DNA of 64,000 nucleotides from the NCBI GenBank assembly GCA_964527565.1, contig CAZGOY010000006.1:1-64000 (forward strand), read 5' to 3'. This DNA is from JAGXQV01 sp964527565 (lineage in GTDB: Bacteria; Pseudomonadota; Gammaproteobacteria; Burkholderiales; Sulfuricellaceae). The position numbers were made by a program, and so were the translations under genes. The notes under the pieces are model-generated. The model did no database searches. It worked only from the letters and a program-made list of their open reading frames with translations, and was not told the DNA's origin. Below, one piece after another: positions 18,073 to 30,180 of this stretch; position 1 is the stretch's first letter, and each line of letters opens with the position of its first letter.

Positions 18073-18264
18073 GGGAAATCCTTGGTGTGGTGTGATGTTG
18101 CGCCATTCAATTTGCAGCGGCCCCGGAGATTGTGCTCGAACTGGATACCGCCGCGCAACCAGAAATTTTGTCTAAGGGAATACCTGATAGAATTTCGCCA
18201 AAAAACAGTCCAGAATGACAACAAACTAATCAGGGCTTTGCTGATTAAAGTGGGGGCTGTATTC

Positions 18265-19623
18265 ATGGCTCCCTGCTTTGCTGCGGTAGCAACAGAAGGG
18301 GATAGCGAGTTGGGCAGACATGATTTGCTGGAAACGATCGGGGAATGCACACCTTCCCCGGTCTTTATCCTATTGACGGCGGCCTTGCTGCTGGCGGGCG
18401 GCAGCCTTCATGCCCGTACCGAGGAGGGGCTGCGCCTGAGTGGTTTTGGTACCCTTGGCTATGCGCGTGACGACAATTCGGCCCTCACCCCAACCCGCGA
18501 CATCAGCCAATTGCCGAAAGTCGACTACGAGGCGGGAAGCTGGAAACTCGATTCGCGTTTTGGCGTGCAACTGGAATATGGGGTCAGCCCGCTCATCGAC
18601 CTGGTCGGGCAGGTGGTATTGCGTGACCATTTCAAGGCCGGTTCCAATAGTTCCACCGAGCTGGCTTATGCCTCCATAAAGCCAGACAACCAGATCGATC
18701 TGCGCATCGGTCGCATCAACTACGACGCCTTTCTGATGTCCGACCACCGCAATGTGGGTTATGCCTATATATGGGTGCGTCCTCCCACGGAGTTTTATGG
18801 CTGGATTCCGATTTTCTCGGTGAACGGTATGGATGCGGCCTATCATTTTCGCGCTGCCGACATTTTTTCCGACGATGCCCGCTGGCGCATCAAGGCGCAG
18901 GCAGGCAGCAGCACGCTTTCGATCCCCGTCGCGGGCGGAAGGGACGGCGGCTACGAATTCACAACCAATAATCTGGCGAGCTTGTCCGTTACCCGGCAAT
19001 CCGCGTCCTGGCGCCTGAAGGCGGCGCACTCGCGCTTCACCGTCGGCAGTGAGGTGCCGGTCTTCGCCCCCCTGCATCAGGGCCTGGACGGGGTGGCCGC
19101 CGCCGGCATTCCGGCAGTCAGCGCGGAAGCCGCCGACCTGCGCCACCATCTTTCCTTCGAAAACGCCAAAATCAGCTATACCACACTCGGCGCCGCCTAC
19201 GATGACGGGGTGTGGATCGCGCAGGGCGAACTGGGCCGCACGACCGCCTCGTCCGCTATCGTGCCGCACGGGCGCATGGCCTACGTGAGTGGCGGACGCC
19301 GTTTCGGCGACTGGACGCCCTTCGTGTTGTTGAGCACTTCGCGCCCCGGCAACGGCGTGCGCGCCCCCGCCAACGACTGGGGGGCGCTCAACGCCGCTCT
19401 GCGAAACCCGGCGCTCCGTACCGTGAACACCACGCGCATTGAGCAGGACACCGTGTCGGCGGGTGCGCGCTGGGATTTCCACAGCCAGGCGGCACTCAAG
19501 CTGCAATGGGATCGCACGACAATCCCGCTTTCCGGTTATGGTCTGTGGAACCGTGATCAAACTAGGCCCAACGCGCCCGCGCGCGTTGATCTGTTCACCG
19601 CCACGCTGGATTTCATATTCTGA
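18265..19623 (+). CDS. Porin-like outer-membrane beta-barrel protein
   Basis: 452 residues from ATG 18265. A hydrophobic segment FILLTAALLLAGG followed by SLHA is a likely signal peptide, though it starts unusually late (about residue 33). The rest has alternating strands rich in Tyr, Gly and aromatic-ended segments and ends in LDFIF with the terminal Phe typical of outer-membrane barrels. The gene is 2 bases ahead of a PstS-like gene and 420 bases ahead of a hybrid kinase, so it probably belongs to an envelope-sensing operon. The ligand is unknown. Confidence 0.75.
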   Translation: MAPCFAAVATEGDSELGRHDLLETIGECTPSPVFILLTAALLLAGGSLHARTEEGLRLSGFGTLGYARDDNSALTPTRDISQLPKVDYEAGSWKLDSRFGVQLEYGVSPLIDLVGQVVLRDHFKAGSNSSTELAYASIKPDNQIDLRIGRINYDAFLMSDHRNVGYAYIWVRPPTEFYGWIPIFSVNGMDAAYHFRAADIFSDDARWRIKAQAGSSTLSIPVAGGRDGGYEFTTNNLASLSVTRQSASWRLKAAHSRFTVGSEVPVFAPLHQGLDGVAAAGIPAVSAEAADLRHHLSFENAKISYTTLGAAYDDGVWIAQGELGRTTASSAIVPHGRMAYVSGGRRFGDWTPFVLLSTSRPGNGVRAPANDWGALNAALRNPALRTVNTTRIEQDTVSAGARWDFHSQAALKLQWDRTTIPLSGYGLWNRDQTRPNAPARVDLFTATLDFIF

Positions 19624-19625
19624 CC

Positions 19626-20042
19626 ATGCGCGCCAACCTGACAATTTCAGCTTTTCTCTGCCTGCTGTGCCTAGCGTGGCCCGTGGCGGCGCGCGCGGAC
19701 GTGGCGGTCATCGTGCATCCCGGCAACCCCCTGCATACCATGACGACGCGCGAAGTTTCCGACCTGTATCTTGGTCGCGCCCGCGCTTTGTCGGTCTATG
19801 AGCTACCTGCGGACAACCCCTTGCGCGAGCTGTTTTTTCGTTCCCTGAACGGCATGAGCATCAGGCAACTCAACGCTTATTGGGCGCGCCTGCGTTTCAG
19901 CGGCGAAGTCCTGCCGCCCGCCACCCTGGCCGACAGCCGCGCGGTGGTCGATACGGTGAGCCGCAATCCCAACGCCATCGGCTACGTCAATGCGGCCGCG
20001 CTGCGGGATTCGGTGAAGGTCGTCCTGCGCCTGAAGGAGTAA
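19626..20042 (+). CDS. PstS-like periplasmic phosphate-binding-type domain protein
   Basis: 138 residues with a signal peptide (MRANLTISAFLCLLCLAWPVAARA) and a single PBP-like domain: VAVIVHPGNPLHTMT, then DLYLGRARAL, RELFFRSL and NAIGYVNAAAL. It resembles the short PstS-like proteins that carry only part of the two-lobed fold of ABC binding proteins. With no ABC permease nearby and a hybrid kinase starting 1 base after its stop, it more likely serves as the sensor partner of that kinase than as a transporter component. Signal cleavage would follow ARA. Confidence 0.8.
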   Translation: MRANLTISAFLCLLCLAWPVAARADVAVIVHPGNPLHTMTTREVSDLYLGRARALSVYELPADNPLRELFFRSLNGMSIRQLNAYWARLRFSGEVLPPATLADSRAVVDTVSRNPNAIGYVNAAALRDSVKVVLRLKE

Positions 20043-20043
20043 C

Positions 20044-22959
20044 GTGCGGATCACAACACTCCTCCCCAAAAGCCTGGAGGCACGTCTGGTCGCCATTGCC
20101 GGCCTGGGGTTGCTGGTTTTCTCGGTTTTCGCCGGCATCTTCACCTACAACCACGCCTATCGCCAGCAACTCGAAGCAGCGGCTTCGCTGGAGCAACAAT
20201 TGGTGCGCACCGTGCAGTCACAGGCCGAGGTTGCGGCTTTCGCGAGCAACAGGGAAATTGCGGAGGGCGTGCTCGACGGCCTGCTGGTCAACCCCATCAT
20301 CCAGGCGGTGCGTATCGAATCAGCGGAAGGTTTTCTGGTCGAGTCGGACGCCGCTGTCCGTGGTGTCCTGGATAGCGGTACGCACTACCCCCTGTTTTCC
20401 CCGGTTAACCATACCGAACGGATTGGTGCGCTGGCGGTGGCGCGCAACCGCGACCAGGTCGGTCGCACGGCGGCGGATGCCGCCGTGTTCCAGACTGCGC
20501 TGATGCTGGCGCAGATGTTGATCGCCGCCGTCATCATGGCGGCCGTCTTGCGCATCATGATGATCAAGCCGATTGTCCGTCTGGCGCAGGCCATGTCCGC
20601 CATCCAGCCCGGCAGCACCAAGCGCCTGGCAACCGAGGACAATCATGCGGCGGGCGAAATCGGGCTGCTGGTGCACAGCGCGAATACCCTGCTGGACGCC
20701 ACTGCCGCCGCCATCAAGGAAACGCAGGAGGCCAACATGGCCAAATCCAGTTTCCTGGCGCGCATGAGCCATGAGATTCGCACGCCGATGAACGCCATCA
20801 TCGGCCTGAGCCGCCTGACGCTGAAAACCCGGCTTGACGCACGCCAGCGCGATTATCTGGAAAAGGTGGTGGCTTCTTCCGATGCCCTGCTGGGAGTCAT
20901 CAACGATGTGCTGGACTACTCGAAGATCGAGGCGGGCAAGCTGTCGCTGGAAGAAATCCCCTTCGACCTGGACAGCGTGTTCCGCAATGTATCGGCGCTG
21001 GTATCGCTGAAGGCACAGGACAAGAATCTCGAACTGCTGTTCCACATCCGCCGCAACGTGCCGCGCAACCTGGAGGGCGATCCGCTGCGGCTGGGGCAGG
21101 TGCTGGTCAACCTGGTCAACAATGCCGTCAAGTTCACCGAGTCCGGCGAGGTGGTAGTCAGCGTGGAACCCGTGCGCGTGGTGGCAACCAGTGCGTTGCT
21201 GCGTTTTTCGGTGCGTGACACTGGCATCGGCATCGCGCCCGAGGCGCAGCAAGGTTTGTTCGAGCCTTTTTCCCAGGCCGATGGCTCGGTGACGCGCCGC
21301 TTCGGCGGCACCGGACTCGGGTTGGCCATCTGCCGGCAACTGTGCGAGCTGATGGGCGGACGCATCTGGGTGGAAAGCCGGCACGGTGAGGGCTGTTGTT
21401 TCTGGTTCGAGGCCACTTTCGGCCTGCACGACGGCGAAGTTCGTCCCCTGCCGCTTGAACGCCTGACTGGCGTGCGCACGCTGATCGTGGACGACAACGA
21501 AACTGCGCGCGCGGTATTCCACGAAATCCTGTTGCATTTCGGCATGCGGCCGGATGCCGCCGAGAGCGGCGAGCAGGCGCTGGACATGCTGCAACGCGCG
21601 CAGGAGCAGGACGATCCTTACCGCGTGGTGCTGCTCGACTGGATGATGCCGGGCATCGACGGCATCGAGACGGCGCGCCGCATACGCCGCAGCGGCGCCC
21701 CGCTGGGCGAGGTGCCGGCGATCCTGATGGTCACCGCCTACAACCAGGAACGCGTCGCCGATGCCGCCACCCGGGCAGGCATCGGCCATTTCCTGGCCAA
21801 ACCGGTCAGCGAATCGACCCTGCACGACGCCATTGCCGAGGCCTTGCTGGTCAAGGACGATGGCGGTCTCCGCCGCTATCGCCAGCCCCTGCAGGATGAC
21901 GCGCGCCACGATTTCGGCGCGCTGCGCGGCGCGCGCGTGCTGCTGGTGGACGACAGCCCGCTCAACCGCGAGGTAGCCATCGAGTTTCTCCGGGAAACCG
22001 GGCTGGATATCGATCAGGCGGTGAACGGGCGCGAAGCGGTAGAAAAGGTGTTGTCCGGGAATTACCAGCTGGTGCTGATGGACATCCAGATGCCGGAGAT
22101 GGACGGTATCACCGCGACGCAGACGATCCGCGCCGACAGCCGTTACCGGGACCTGCCGATCATTGCCATGACCGCGCACGCCATGGCGGGCGACCGCGAG
22201 CGCAGCCTTGAGGCGGGCATGAACGACCACCTGACCAAGCCCATCGACCCCGATGCGCTGGTTGCCGCGCTGAAACACTGGATCACCGGCGGGGCAGAGT
22301 GCGCGCGCTTCCCCGTGGCGCGGCAGGCAGAGCACGCAACGCGGATAGAATTGGCCGCGCCCGCGCTGGTCCTCGGGGAAGGGGATATCGACACGACAGT
22401 CGGCCTGCGCAACCATCTGAGCCGGGAAGACTTTTACCTGCGCGTTCTGCGTATTTTCCGGCGCGATTTCGCCGCTGCCGGAAGCCGCATGCGCGAGTTG
22501 AGCGAGCGGGGCGAGCTGGATGAAGCCCGGCGTCTGGCGCACTCGGTCAAGTCCGGCGCCGCCACCATCGGTGCCATGTTGCTGGCCAGTCATGCGCGCG
22601 AACTGGAGGCGGCGCTGGCCGAAAGGCGGATCGTACCCGCCCTGCTGGAAGACTTTGCCGCCGCCGCTGACCGCGTGGCGCGCGCGCTGGACGACTTGCC
22701 TGCTGGAAAAGAGGGAGGTGAGCGCCCGGCGGCGGGCACGGATGCGCTTATGACGCTGCTGGAACAGGTCGAAACCCTGCTTCAGGCTGACGATGCCGCC
22801 GCCGAAGAGGCCTTCCGCGATCTGCGCCAGGCGGTCACCACTCCCGCGCTGAATGCACGGCTTGGTGAAATCGGCGATTTGATCGAAGACATCGAATACC
22901 AACAGGCGCTGGAATCTCTGGCGCAACTCAGGCGGCACCTGCAGGGGGAAACGGTATGA
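20044..22959 (+). CDS. Hybrid histidine kinase 1 (TM-HAMP-HisKA-HATPase-REC-REC-Hpt)
   Basis: 971 residues from GTG 20044. Two membrane helices (about 15-38 and 155-178) bracket a periplasmic sensor of about 115 residues; then HAMP, HisKA with His243 in MSHEIRTPMN, HATPase_c, two receivers (Asp532 in LLDWMMPG and Asp680 in LMDIQMPEMDG) and an Hpt domain with His833 in LAHSVKS. All phosphorelay residues are present, giving a possible His-Asp-His relay. It follows a porin-like and a PstS-like gene without gap and overlaps the next REC-kinase by ATGA. Strongly similar to the other two hybrid kinases in the window from HisKA onward. Confidence 0.93.
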   Translation: MRITTLLPKSLEARLVAIAGLGLLVFSVFAGIFTYNHAYRQQLEAAASLEQQLVRTVQSQAEVAAFASNREIAEGVLDGLLVNPIIQAVRIESAEGFLVESDAAVRGVLDSGTHYPLFSPVNHTERIGALAVARNRDQVGRTAADAAVFQTALMLAQMLIAAVIMAAVLRIMMIKPIVRLAQAMSAIQPGSTKRLATEDNHAAGEIGLLVHSANTLLDATAAAIKETQEANMAKSSFLARMSHEIRTPMNAIIGLSRLTLKTRLDARQRDYLEKVVASSDALLGVINDVLDYSKIEAGKLSLEEIPFDLDSVFRNVSALVSLKAQDKNLELLFHIRRNVPRNLEGDPLRLGQVLVNLVNNAVKFTESGEVVVSVEPVRVVATSALLRFSVRDTGIGIAPEAQQGLFEPFSQADGSVTRRFGGTGLGLAICRQLCELMGGRIWVESRHGEGCCFWFEATFGLHDGEVRPLPLERLTGVRTLIVDDNETARAVFHEILLHFGMRPDAAESGEQALDMLQRAQEQDDPYRVVLLDWMMPGIDGIETARRIRRSGAPLGEVPAILMVTAYNQERVADAATRAGIGHFLAKPVSESTLHDAIAEALLVKDDGGLRRYRQPLQDDARHDFGALRGARVLLVDDSPLNREVAIEFLRETGLDIDQAVNGREAVEKVLSGNYQLVLMDIQMPEMDGITATQTIRADSRYRDLPIIAMTAHAMAGDRERSLEAGMNDHLTKPIDPDALVAALKHWITGGAECARFPVARQAEHATRIELAAPALVLGEGDIDTTVGLRNHLSREDFYLRVLRIFRRDFAAAGSRMRELSERGELDEARRLAHSVKSGAATIGAMLLASHARELEAALAERRIVPALLEDFAAAADRVARALDDLPAGKEGGERPAAGTDALMTLLEQVETLLQADDAAAEEAFRDLRQAVTTPALNARLGEIGDLIEDIEYQQALESLAQLRRHLQGETV

Positions 22960-24095
22960 CGCATACCCATTCGATATTGGTGGTTGATGACGAGAAACAG
23001 AACCGCGCCCTGCTTACCGGTTTGCTCAAGGAAGATGGTTACCAGGTCTTTCTCGCCAAGAACGGCGTGCAGGCGCTGGAACGGGCGCGCGGGCACCTGC
23101 CCGACCTGATCCTGCTTGACGTGCTGATGCCGGAGATGGACGGCTATCAGGTGATGCGCGAAATCAAGGCCGATCCCGCCACCCGCGACATCCCGGTGAT
23201 TTTCATTTCCGCGCTGGATTCCGCCGACGATGAAGAGAAAGGGCTGGCGCTGGGCGCGGTGGACTATATTTCCAAGCCCTTCCAGCTCTCCATCGCGCGC
23301 GCGCGGGTGCGCAACCACCTCTCGCTGCGCGCCGCGCACAATCAGTTGCGCGCGCAAAAACAGTCGCTGGAAGAAGCGGCCGCGCTACGCGACGACGTTG
23401 AACGCATCATGCACCATGACCTGAAAAGTCCGCTCAACGGCATCCTGGTGGCCACCCACATGCTGCTCAACGAGAGCGGCCTGGAATCGCCCGAGGAGCG
23501 TATCGAACTGCTCCACATGATCGAAAAATCCGGCTACACCATGCTGGAAATGATTAGCCGCTCGCTCGACCTGTACAAGATGGAACAGGGGATTTACCAG
23601 TTCAGTGCGCAACCGGTCGATCTGCTGCCGGTGTTGCGGCGCGTCATCAACGACAACGGCGCGCTGGTGCGCACCTTGCGCCTGTCGGTGGCATTGCGGC
23701 ACGGCGCCGTGGAAGCGGATGCAAATACGGTCTTCATGGTGCCGGGCGATGCCACCCTGTGCTACGCCATGCTGGCCAATCTGGTGAAAAATGCCATGGA
23801 AGCTTCGCCCCAGGACGGGCAAATCACCCTCACCCTGGAGCATGACGGCACGGGTGCCGTGGCGCGCATCCACAACCAGGGCGCGGTTCCCGAGGCTGTG
23901 CGCGAGCATTTTTTCGACAAATACGCCACCGCCGGAAAATCCGGCGGCACCGGTTTGGGTACCTATTCCGCACGCCTGATGGCCTATACCATGGGAGGTG
24001 ACATCAACTTCGACACCTCGCCGGAACACGGCACCACACTGACGGTACGCTTTCCACCCTTTTCCGGAGATTTCGCCGGCCTGGATGTAACTTGA
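22956..24095 (+). CDS. REC-HisKA-HATPase response-regulator kinase 1
   Basis: 379 residues. An N-terminal receiver with Asp55 in LLDVLMPEMDG is followed by a short coiled linker and a kinase core with His154 in MHHDLKSPLNG and an HATPase domain with a GGTGLGTYSARLM G-box. It has no sensor, so it is probably charged by the Hpt of the overlapping hybrid kinase and passes the signal on through its own His. A 379-residue paralogue of the same layout follows hybrid kinase 3, indicating that the hybrid kinase plus REC-kinase pair was duplicated together. Confidence 0.9.
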   Translation: MTHTHSILVVDDEKQNRALLTGLLKEDGYQVFLAKNGVQALERARGHLPDLILLDVLMPEMDGYQVMREIKADPATRDIPVIFISALDSADDEEKGLALGAVDYISKPFQLSIARARVRNHLSLRAAHNQLRAQKQSLEEAAALRDDVERIMHHDLKSPLNGILVATHMLLNESGLESPEERIELLHMIEKSGYTMLEMISRSLDLYKMEQGIYQFSAQPVDLLPVLRRVINDNGALVRTLRLSVALRHGAVEADANTVFMVPGDATLCYAMLANLVKNAMEASPQDGQITLTLEHDGTGAVARIHNQGAVPEAVREHFFDKYATAGKSGGTGLGTYSARLMAYTMGGDINFDTSPEHGTTLTVRFPPFSGDFAGLDVT

Positions 24096-24103
24096 GAATC
24101 ATC

Positions 24104-26350
24104 ATGATGACCAGAACTGAAACTAGAGCTGAAACTGGATACGCCAAAAAACAGGCCGCACGCGCTTTCTCGCTGCTCGCCCTCTGCGGTTTCTGGAACG
24201 TAGCGCACGCCGCCGACAACGAAGTGCGCGAACTGTTGCCGCTTTCGCTGGACGAATTATTTGCCACCCCGGTGATCACTGCTTCCCGCCATCAGGAAAG
24301 CCGCACCGATTCGCCCGCGCACATCCTGGTGTTCACCCGCGAGCAGATCCGCGAACGGCGCTACCGCAATCTCGCCGATTTGCTGGAAGACCTGCCGGGC
24401 GTGGACATGCAGCGCGGCACCAAGTCCTCCGCCTACAACAGCTTCACCCTGCAGGGACACATCAGCAACAACAAAATGTTGATTTTGCTCGATGGCGTGC
24501 GCATCGACCATCCCGCCGGCGGCAAGATACCGGTGGCGGACAATTTCTCGCTCTATCCGGCGCGCCAGGTGGAAGTGCTTTTCGGTCCCGCTGCCGCACT
24601 GTACGGGGCGGATGCCTTTGCCGGCGTGATCAACATCATCACCGACCGTGCTGCCGCTGCCGAGAAGGCTTGGGTATCGGTGGGCGCGGGTTCGTTCGGC
24701 ACGGAGGAAGGCACCTTCACGGCCGGCGTGCGTCCCAATGAACATCTCGCCCTGACGGTGGGGGGGCACAAGCGGCGTTCTGCGGGCGCGCATCTCGACC
24801 GCTATTACCCGGCGGATTTTCCCCGCGTCGATGCCAAGACCTTTTCCGGCGTCGTGGCGGTACCCGCCGCCGCGCGCGAACGCTATACCGGCGGCACTGG
24901 CAGCGATAGCCTGTATGCCCGCCTGGACGTGGGCGAAGACCTGAGCTTCGGTTACTACCGCAACACTTTCCACAGCCTGACCAGCACCGGCGACCGTCCA
25001 GATACCGCGCTCTATCTCGACGATGCACGCTGGAATACCGCCATCGAAACTGCCTGGGGCAAGTACCATTTCGCGCTGACGCCGACCCTCAAGAGCGAGC
25101 TGGTCGTGGATTATTCCGGCTACGAGGTCGATCCGGCTTCCAAGTACGTCAACATCTTCACCGATTTCCAGGATCACGGTTACGACTATTCCAAAGCCTG
25201 GCGGCGCGGCGTGGAGCAGAATTTCGACTGGCGCATCAACCCGGCGAATACCCTGCTGGCCGGTGCGGGCTACAAGGAATTTTACGCGCTGGAAACCCCG
25301 GACTTTCCCCAGCCCTACAACCGTGATCTGGGGAAGGATGCGCAAGGCATCACCTACGCCAACACCGCCTTGCCGCTTGCCGCTTTCGATGCGCGCTACA
25401 GCAACAAGTCGGCCTATCTCCAGCTTCAGACCCAGTGGAATCCGGCCATTTCCACCATGGCGGGCATGCGCTACGACCGCCATTCCGCTTACGGCGGCAG
25501 TCTCAATCCGCGCCTGGGGCTGGTATGGCACAACGCGCCCGGCAGTTATCTCAAACTGCTCTACGGCGAAGCCTTCCGCGCACCTTCGCCGGAAGAAAGC
25601 TTCAGCACTTTCGGTAGCTTTAGCGGTGCCCGCAACGACGCGGGGCAGTACCTGGGCAGCAATTTCCGTTCGCCGAACTTCGGCCTGGTACCGGAAACCT
25701 CGCGCAACCTGTCCCTGACCTGGGACTGGCGCCCGCGCCCTAACCTGAGCCTGATCGCCAATGTGTATTACACGGAAATCGACAATCTCATCGTCACGCG
25801 CGATGAAGCCATACCGACTCAATTCATTCCCGGCGCGCTGCTGACGCGTTCCTCCGTCAAGGACAACGCCGGCAAGGAATCACATCAGGGGGCCGACCTG
25901 ATCCTGCATTGGCGGCACTCGTTCAGCAACGCCTGGAGCGGCGATAGCTGGGGCAGCTTGAGCCACGTCAGCGGCAAGGTGGTCGAGTCCTCCGGCGGGA
26001 TCGAGCTCGACCAGGGCACCATCGCCGAATACAAGCTCAAGCTGGGCACCACGCTACGTTATCGCAACCGCTTTACCATTACGCCCAAGCTCTACCTGGT
26101 CGGCCCCACCGCCACCCTGCGCAACGACAAGGCCAACCCCGGCGCGCGCCTGGAAGCCCCCGGCTACACCCTGGTCAACCTGCACTTGGGCGCCCACCGT
26201 CTGGCCGGGCGCAATCTGACTGCCTGGCTCGACATCCACAACCTGTTCGACCGCCGTTACAGCGTCGCCTATGGATCGAGCAGCACCACCTTCGTCAGCA
26301 TGCCGCAGCCGCCACGCTCGTTCATGCTGTCGCTGGAATACCGCTTCTGA
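24104..26350 (+). CDS. TonB-dependent outer-membrane receptor
   Basis: About 748 residues. After a long signal region ending FWNVAHAA comes the plug domain (LPLSLDELFATPVITASRH as TonB-box/plug start, then LADLLEDLPGVDMQRG and ILLDGVRID) and a 22-strand barrel ending in MLSLEYRF. These receptors import siderophores, cobalamin or other bulky ligands using TonB energy. Its place between a REC-kinase and a YfiR/hybrid kinase pair suggests it feeds a surface-signalling route. Start uncertain: ATG 24104 or 24107; a TTG at 24092 would overlap the upstream stop. Confidence 0.93.
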   Translation: MMTRTETRAETGYAKKQAARAFSLLALCGFWNVAHAADNEVRELLPLSLDELFATPVITASRHQESRTDSPAHILVFTREQIRERRYRNLADLLEDLPGVDMQRGTKSSAYNSFTLQGHISNNKMLILLDGVRIDHPAGGKIPVADNFSLYPARQVEVLFGPAAALYGADAFAGVINIITDRAAAAEKAWVSVGAGSFGTEEGTFTAGVRPNEHLALTVGGHKRRSAGAHLDRYYPADFPRVDAKTFSGVVAVPAAARERYTGGTGSDSLYARLDVGEDLSFGYYRNTFHSLTSTGDRPDTALYLDDARWNTAIETAWGKYHFALTPTLKSELVVDYSGYEVDPASKYVNIFTDFQDHGYDYSKAWRRGVEQNFDWRINPANTLLAGAGYKEFYALETPDFPQPYNRDLGKDAQGITYANTALPLAAFDARYSNKSAYLQLQTQWNPAISTMAGMRYDRHSAYGGSLNPRLGLVWHNAPGSYLKLLYGEAFRAPSPEESFSTFGSFSGARNDAGQYLGSNFRSPNFGLVPETSRNLSLTWDWRPRPNLSLIANVYYTEIDNLIVTRDEAIPTQFIPGALLTRSSVKDNAGKESHQGADLILHWRHSFSNAWSGDSWGSLSHVSGKVVESSGGIELDQGTIAEYKLKLGTTLRYRNRFTITPKLYLVGPTATLRNDKANPGARLEAPGYTLVNLHLGAHRLAGRNLTAWLDIHNLFDRRYSVAYGSSSTTFVSMPQPPRSFMLSLEYRF

Positions 26351-26367
26351 GTCAGGACAGACGCTCT

Positions 26368-26909
26368 ATGCCTCCATTCATGCACCGTTTTTTCCAGTCC
26401 CTGTGCCTGCTGGCGCTGGTGTTAGTCATGGCCGCCCAGCCCGCACGCGCCCAGCAGGCGGTTTCCGAATACGGCATGAAAGCCGTACTGTTGTTTAAAT
26501 TACCCCAGTTCGTCTATTGGCCGGACACGGATGGGAGGCCGCCGCGCCTGACCCTGTGCCTGGCGGGCGACAATCCTTTCGGCAATCTTCTTGAGCGGCT
26601 GGCGCGCACTCCGGTGGGCGGGCGCCAGGTCGAAATCGTCCAACTGTCCGCATTGGGAGACAACGTTCCGTGCGATTTCATTTTCGTCAGCCGTTCGGAG
26701 AGCGCCTCGCTGGACGCCCTGTTGCGCAAGCTGGCGGCGCGGCGCGTGGTCACGGTTTCCGACATTCCCGGCTTCGCCAGTGCGGGTGGCATGGTCGAGT
26801 TGACGCTCAGCGACGAGCGCGTCGGTGTCACGCTCAACCGCCGCGCGGCACAGAAGCAGGGGCTGGAATTCAGTGCCCAGTTACTCCGGCTGGCCAAGGT
26901 GGTGGAGCC

Positions 26910-26913
<4 letters not shown>
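26368..26913 (+). CDS. YfiR-family periplasmic protein (DUF4154)
   Basis: 181 residues with a signal peptide ending ARAQ. The mature domain matches YfiR: AVLLFKLPQFVYWP, LCLAGDNPFGNLL, CDFIFVSRSE and VTVSDIPGFASAGGMVEL. In Pseudomonas YfiR represses the diguanylate cyclase YfiN in the periplasm. Here the ATGA overlap with a CHASE8-type hybrid kinase, whose sensor resembles the YfiN periplasmic part, suggests that YfiR controls a kinase instead. Upstream is the TonB receptor, 17 bases away. Confidence 0.9.
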
Positions 26914-29939
<3,026 letters not shown>

Positions 29940-29960
29940 CGTAAAAAAACCGCCGCTTAT

Positions 29961-30140
29961 TTCTACTTTGTCAGATTGCCTCGACATTGGGTTTTAGCTC
30001 CCTCCCCCTGTGGGGGAGGGCTGGGGTGGGGGTGAGATAAATCAACTGGTTGAATGATTATCTCGCCCCCATCCTGACCTTCCCCCGTGGGGGGAAGGAA
30101 CCTGCCAAATCAGTGGGTTTGGTAATCTGACAAAGTAGAA
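29961..30140. mobile_element. MITE copy 1 (180 bp, 17-bp inverted repeats, 4-bp target duplication)
   Basis: TTCTACTTTGTCAGATT (29961-29977) and AATCTGACAAAGTAGAA (30124-30140) are perfect 17-bp terminal inverted repeats. They are flanked by TTAT on both sides (29957-29960 and 30141-30144), a probable target duplication. The interior holds two G/C-rich hairpins (CCCTCCCCCTGTGGGGGAGGG-type; 29999-30021 and about 30082-30099). No coding capacity. A second copy in opposite orientation lies at 51008-51183. It sits between hybrid kinases 2 and 3. Confidence 0.8.
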
Positions 30141-30180
30141 TTATGAAATGTTCGGATTGGATGAAATTTTGGAGAATGAC

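Noticed and set aside
17362..18264. Upstream extension of the porin-like reading frame
   Set aside because: It would run antisense to the YecA gene and place the signal peptide deep inside the protein; ATG 18265 is used instead.
20320..22938. An 872-codon minus-strand open frame
   Set aside because: Antisense shadow of hybrid kinase 1 with no recognisable domain.
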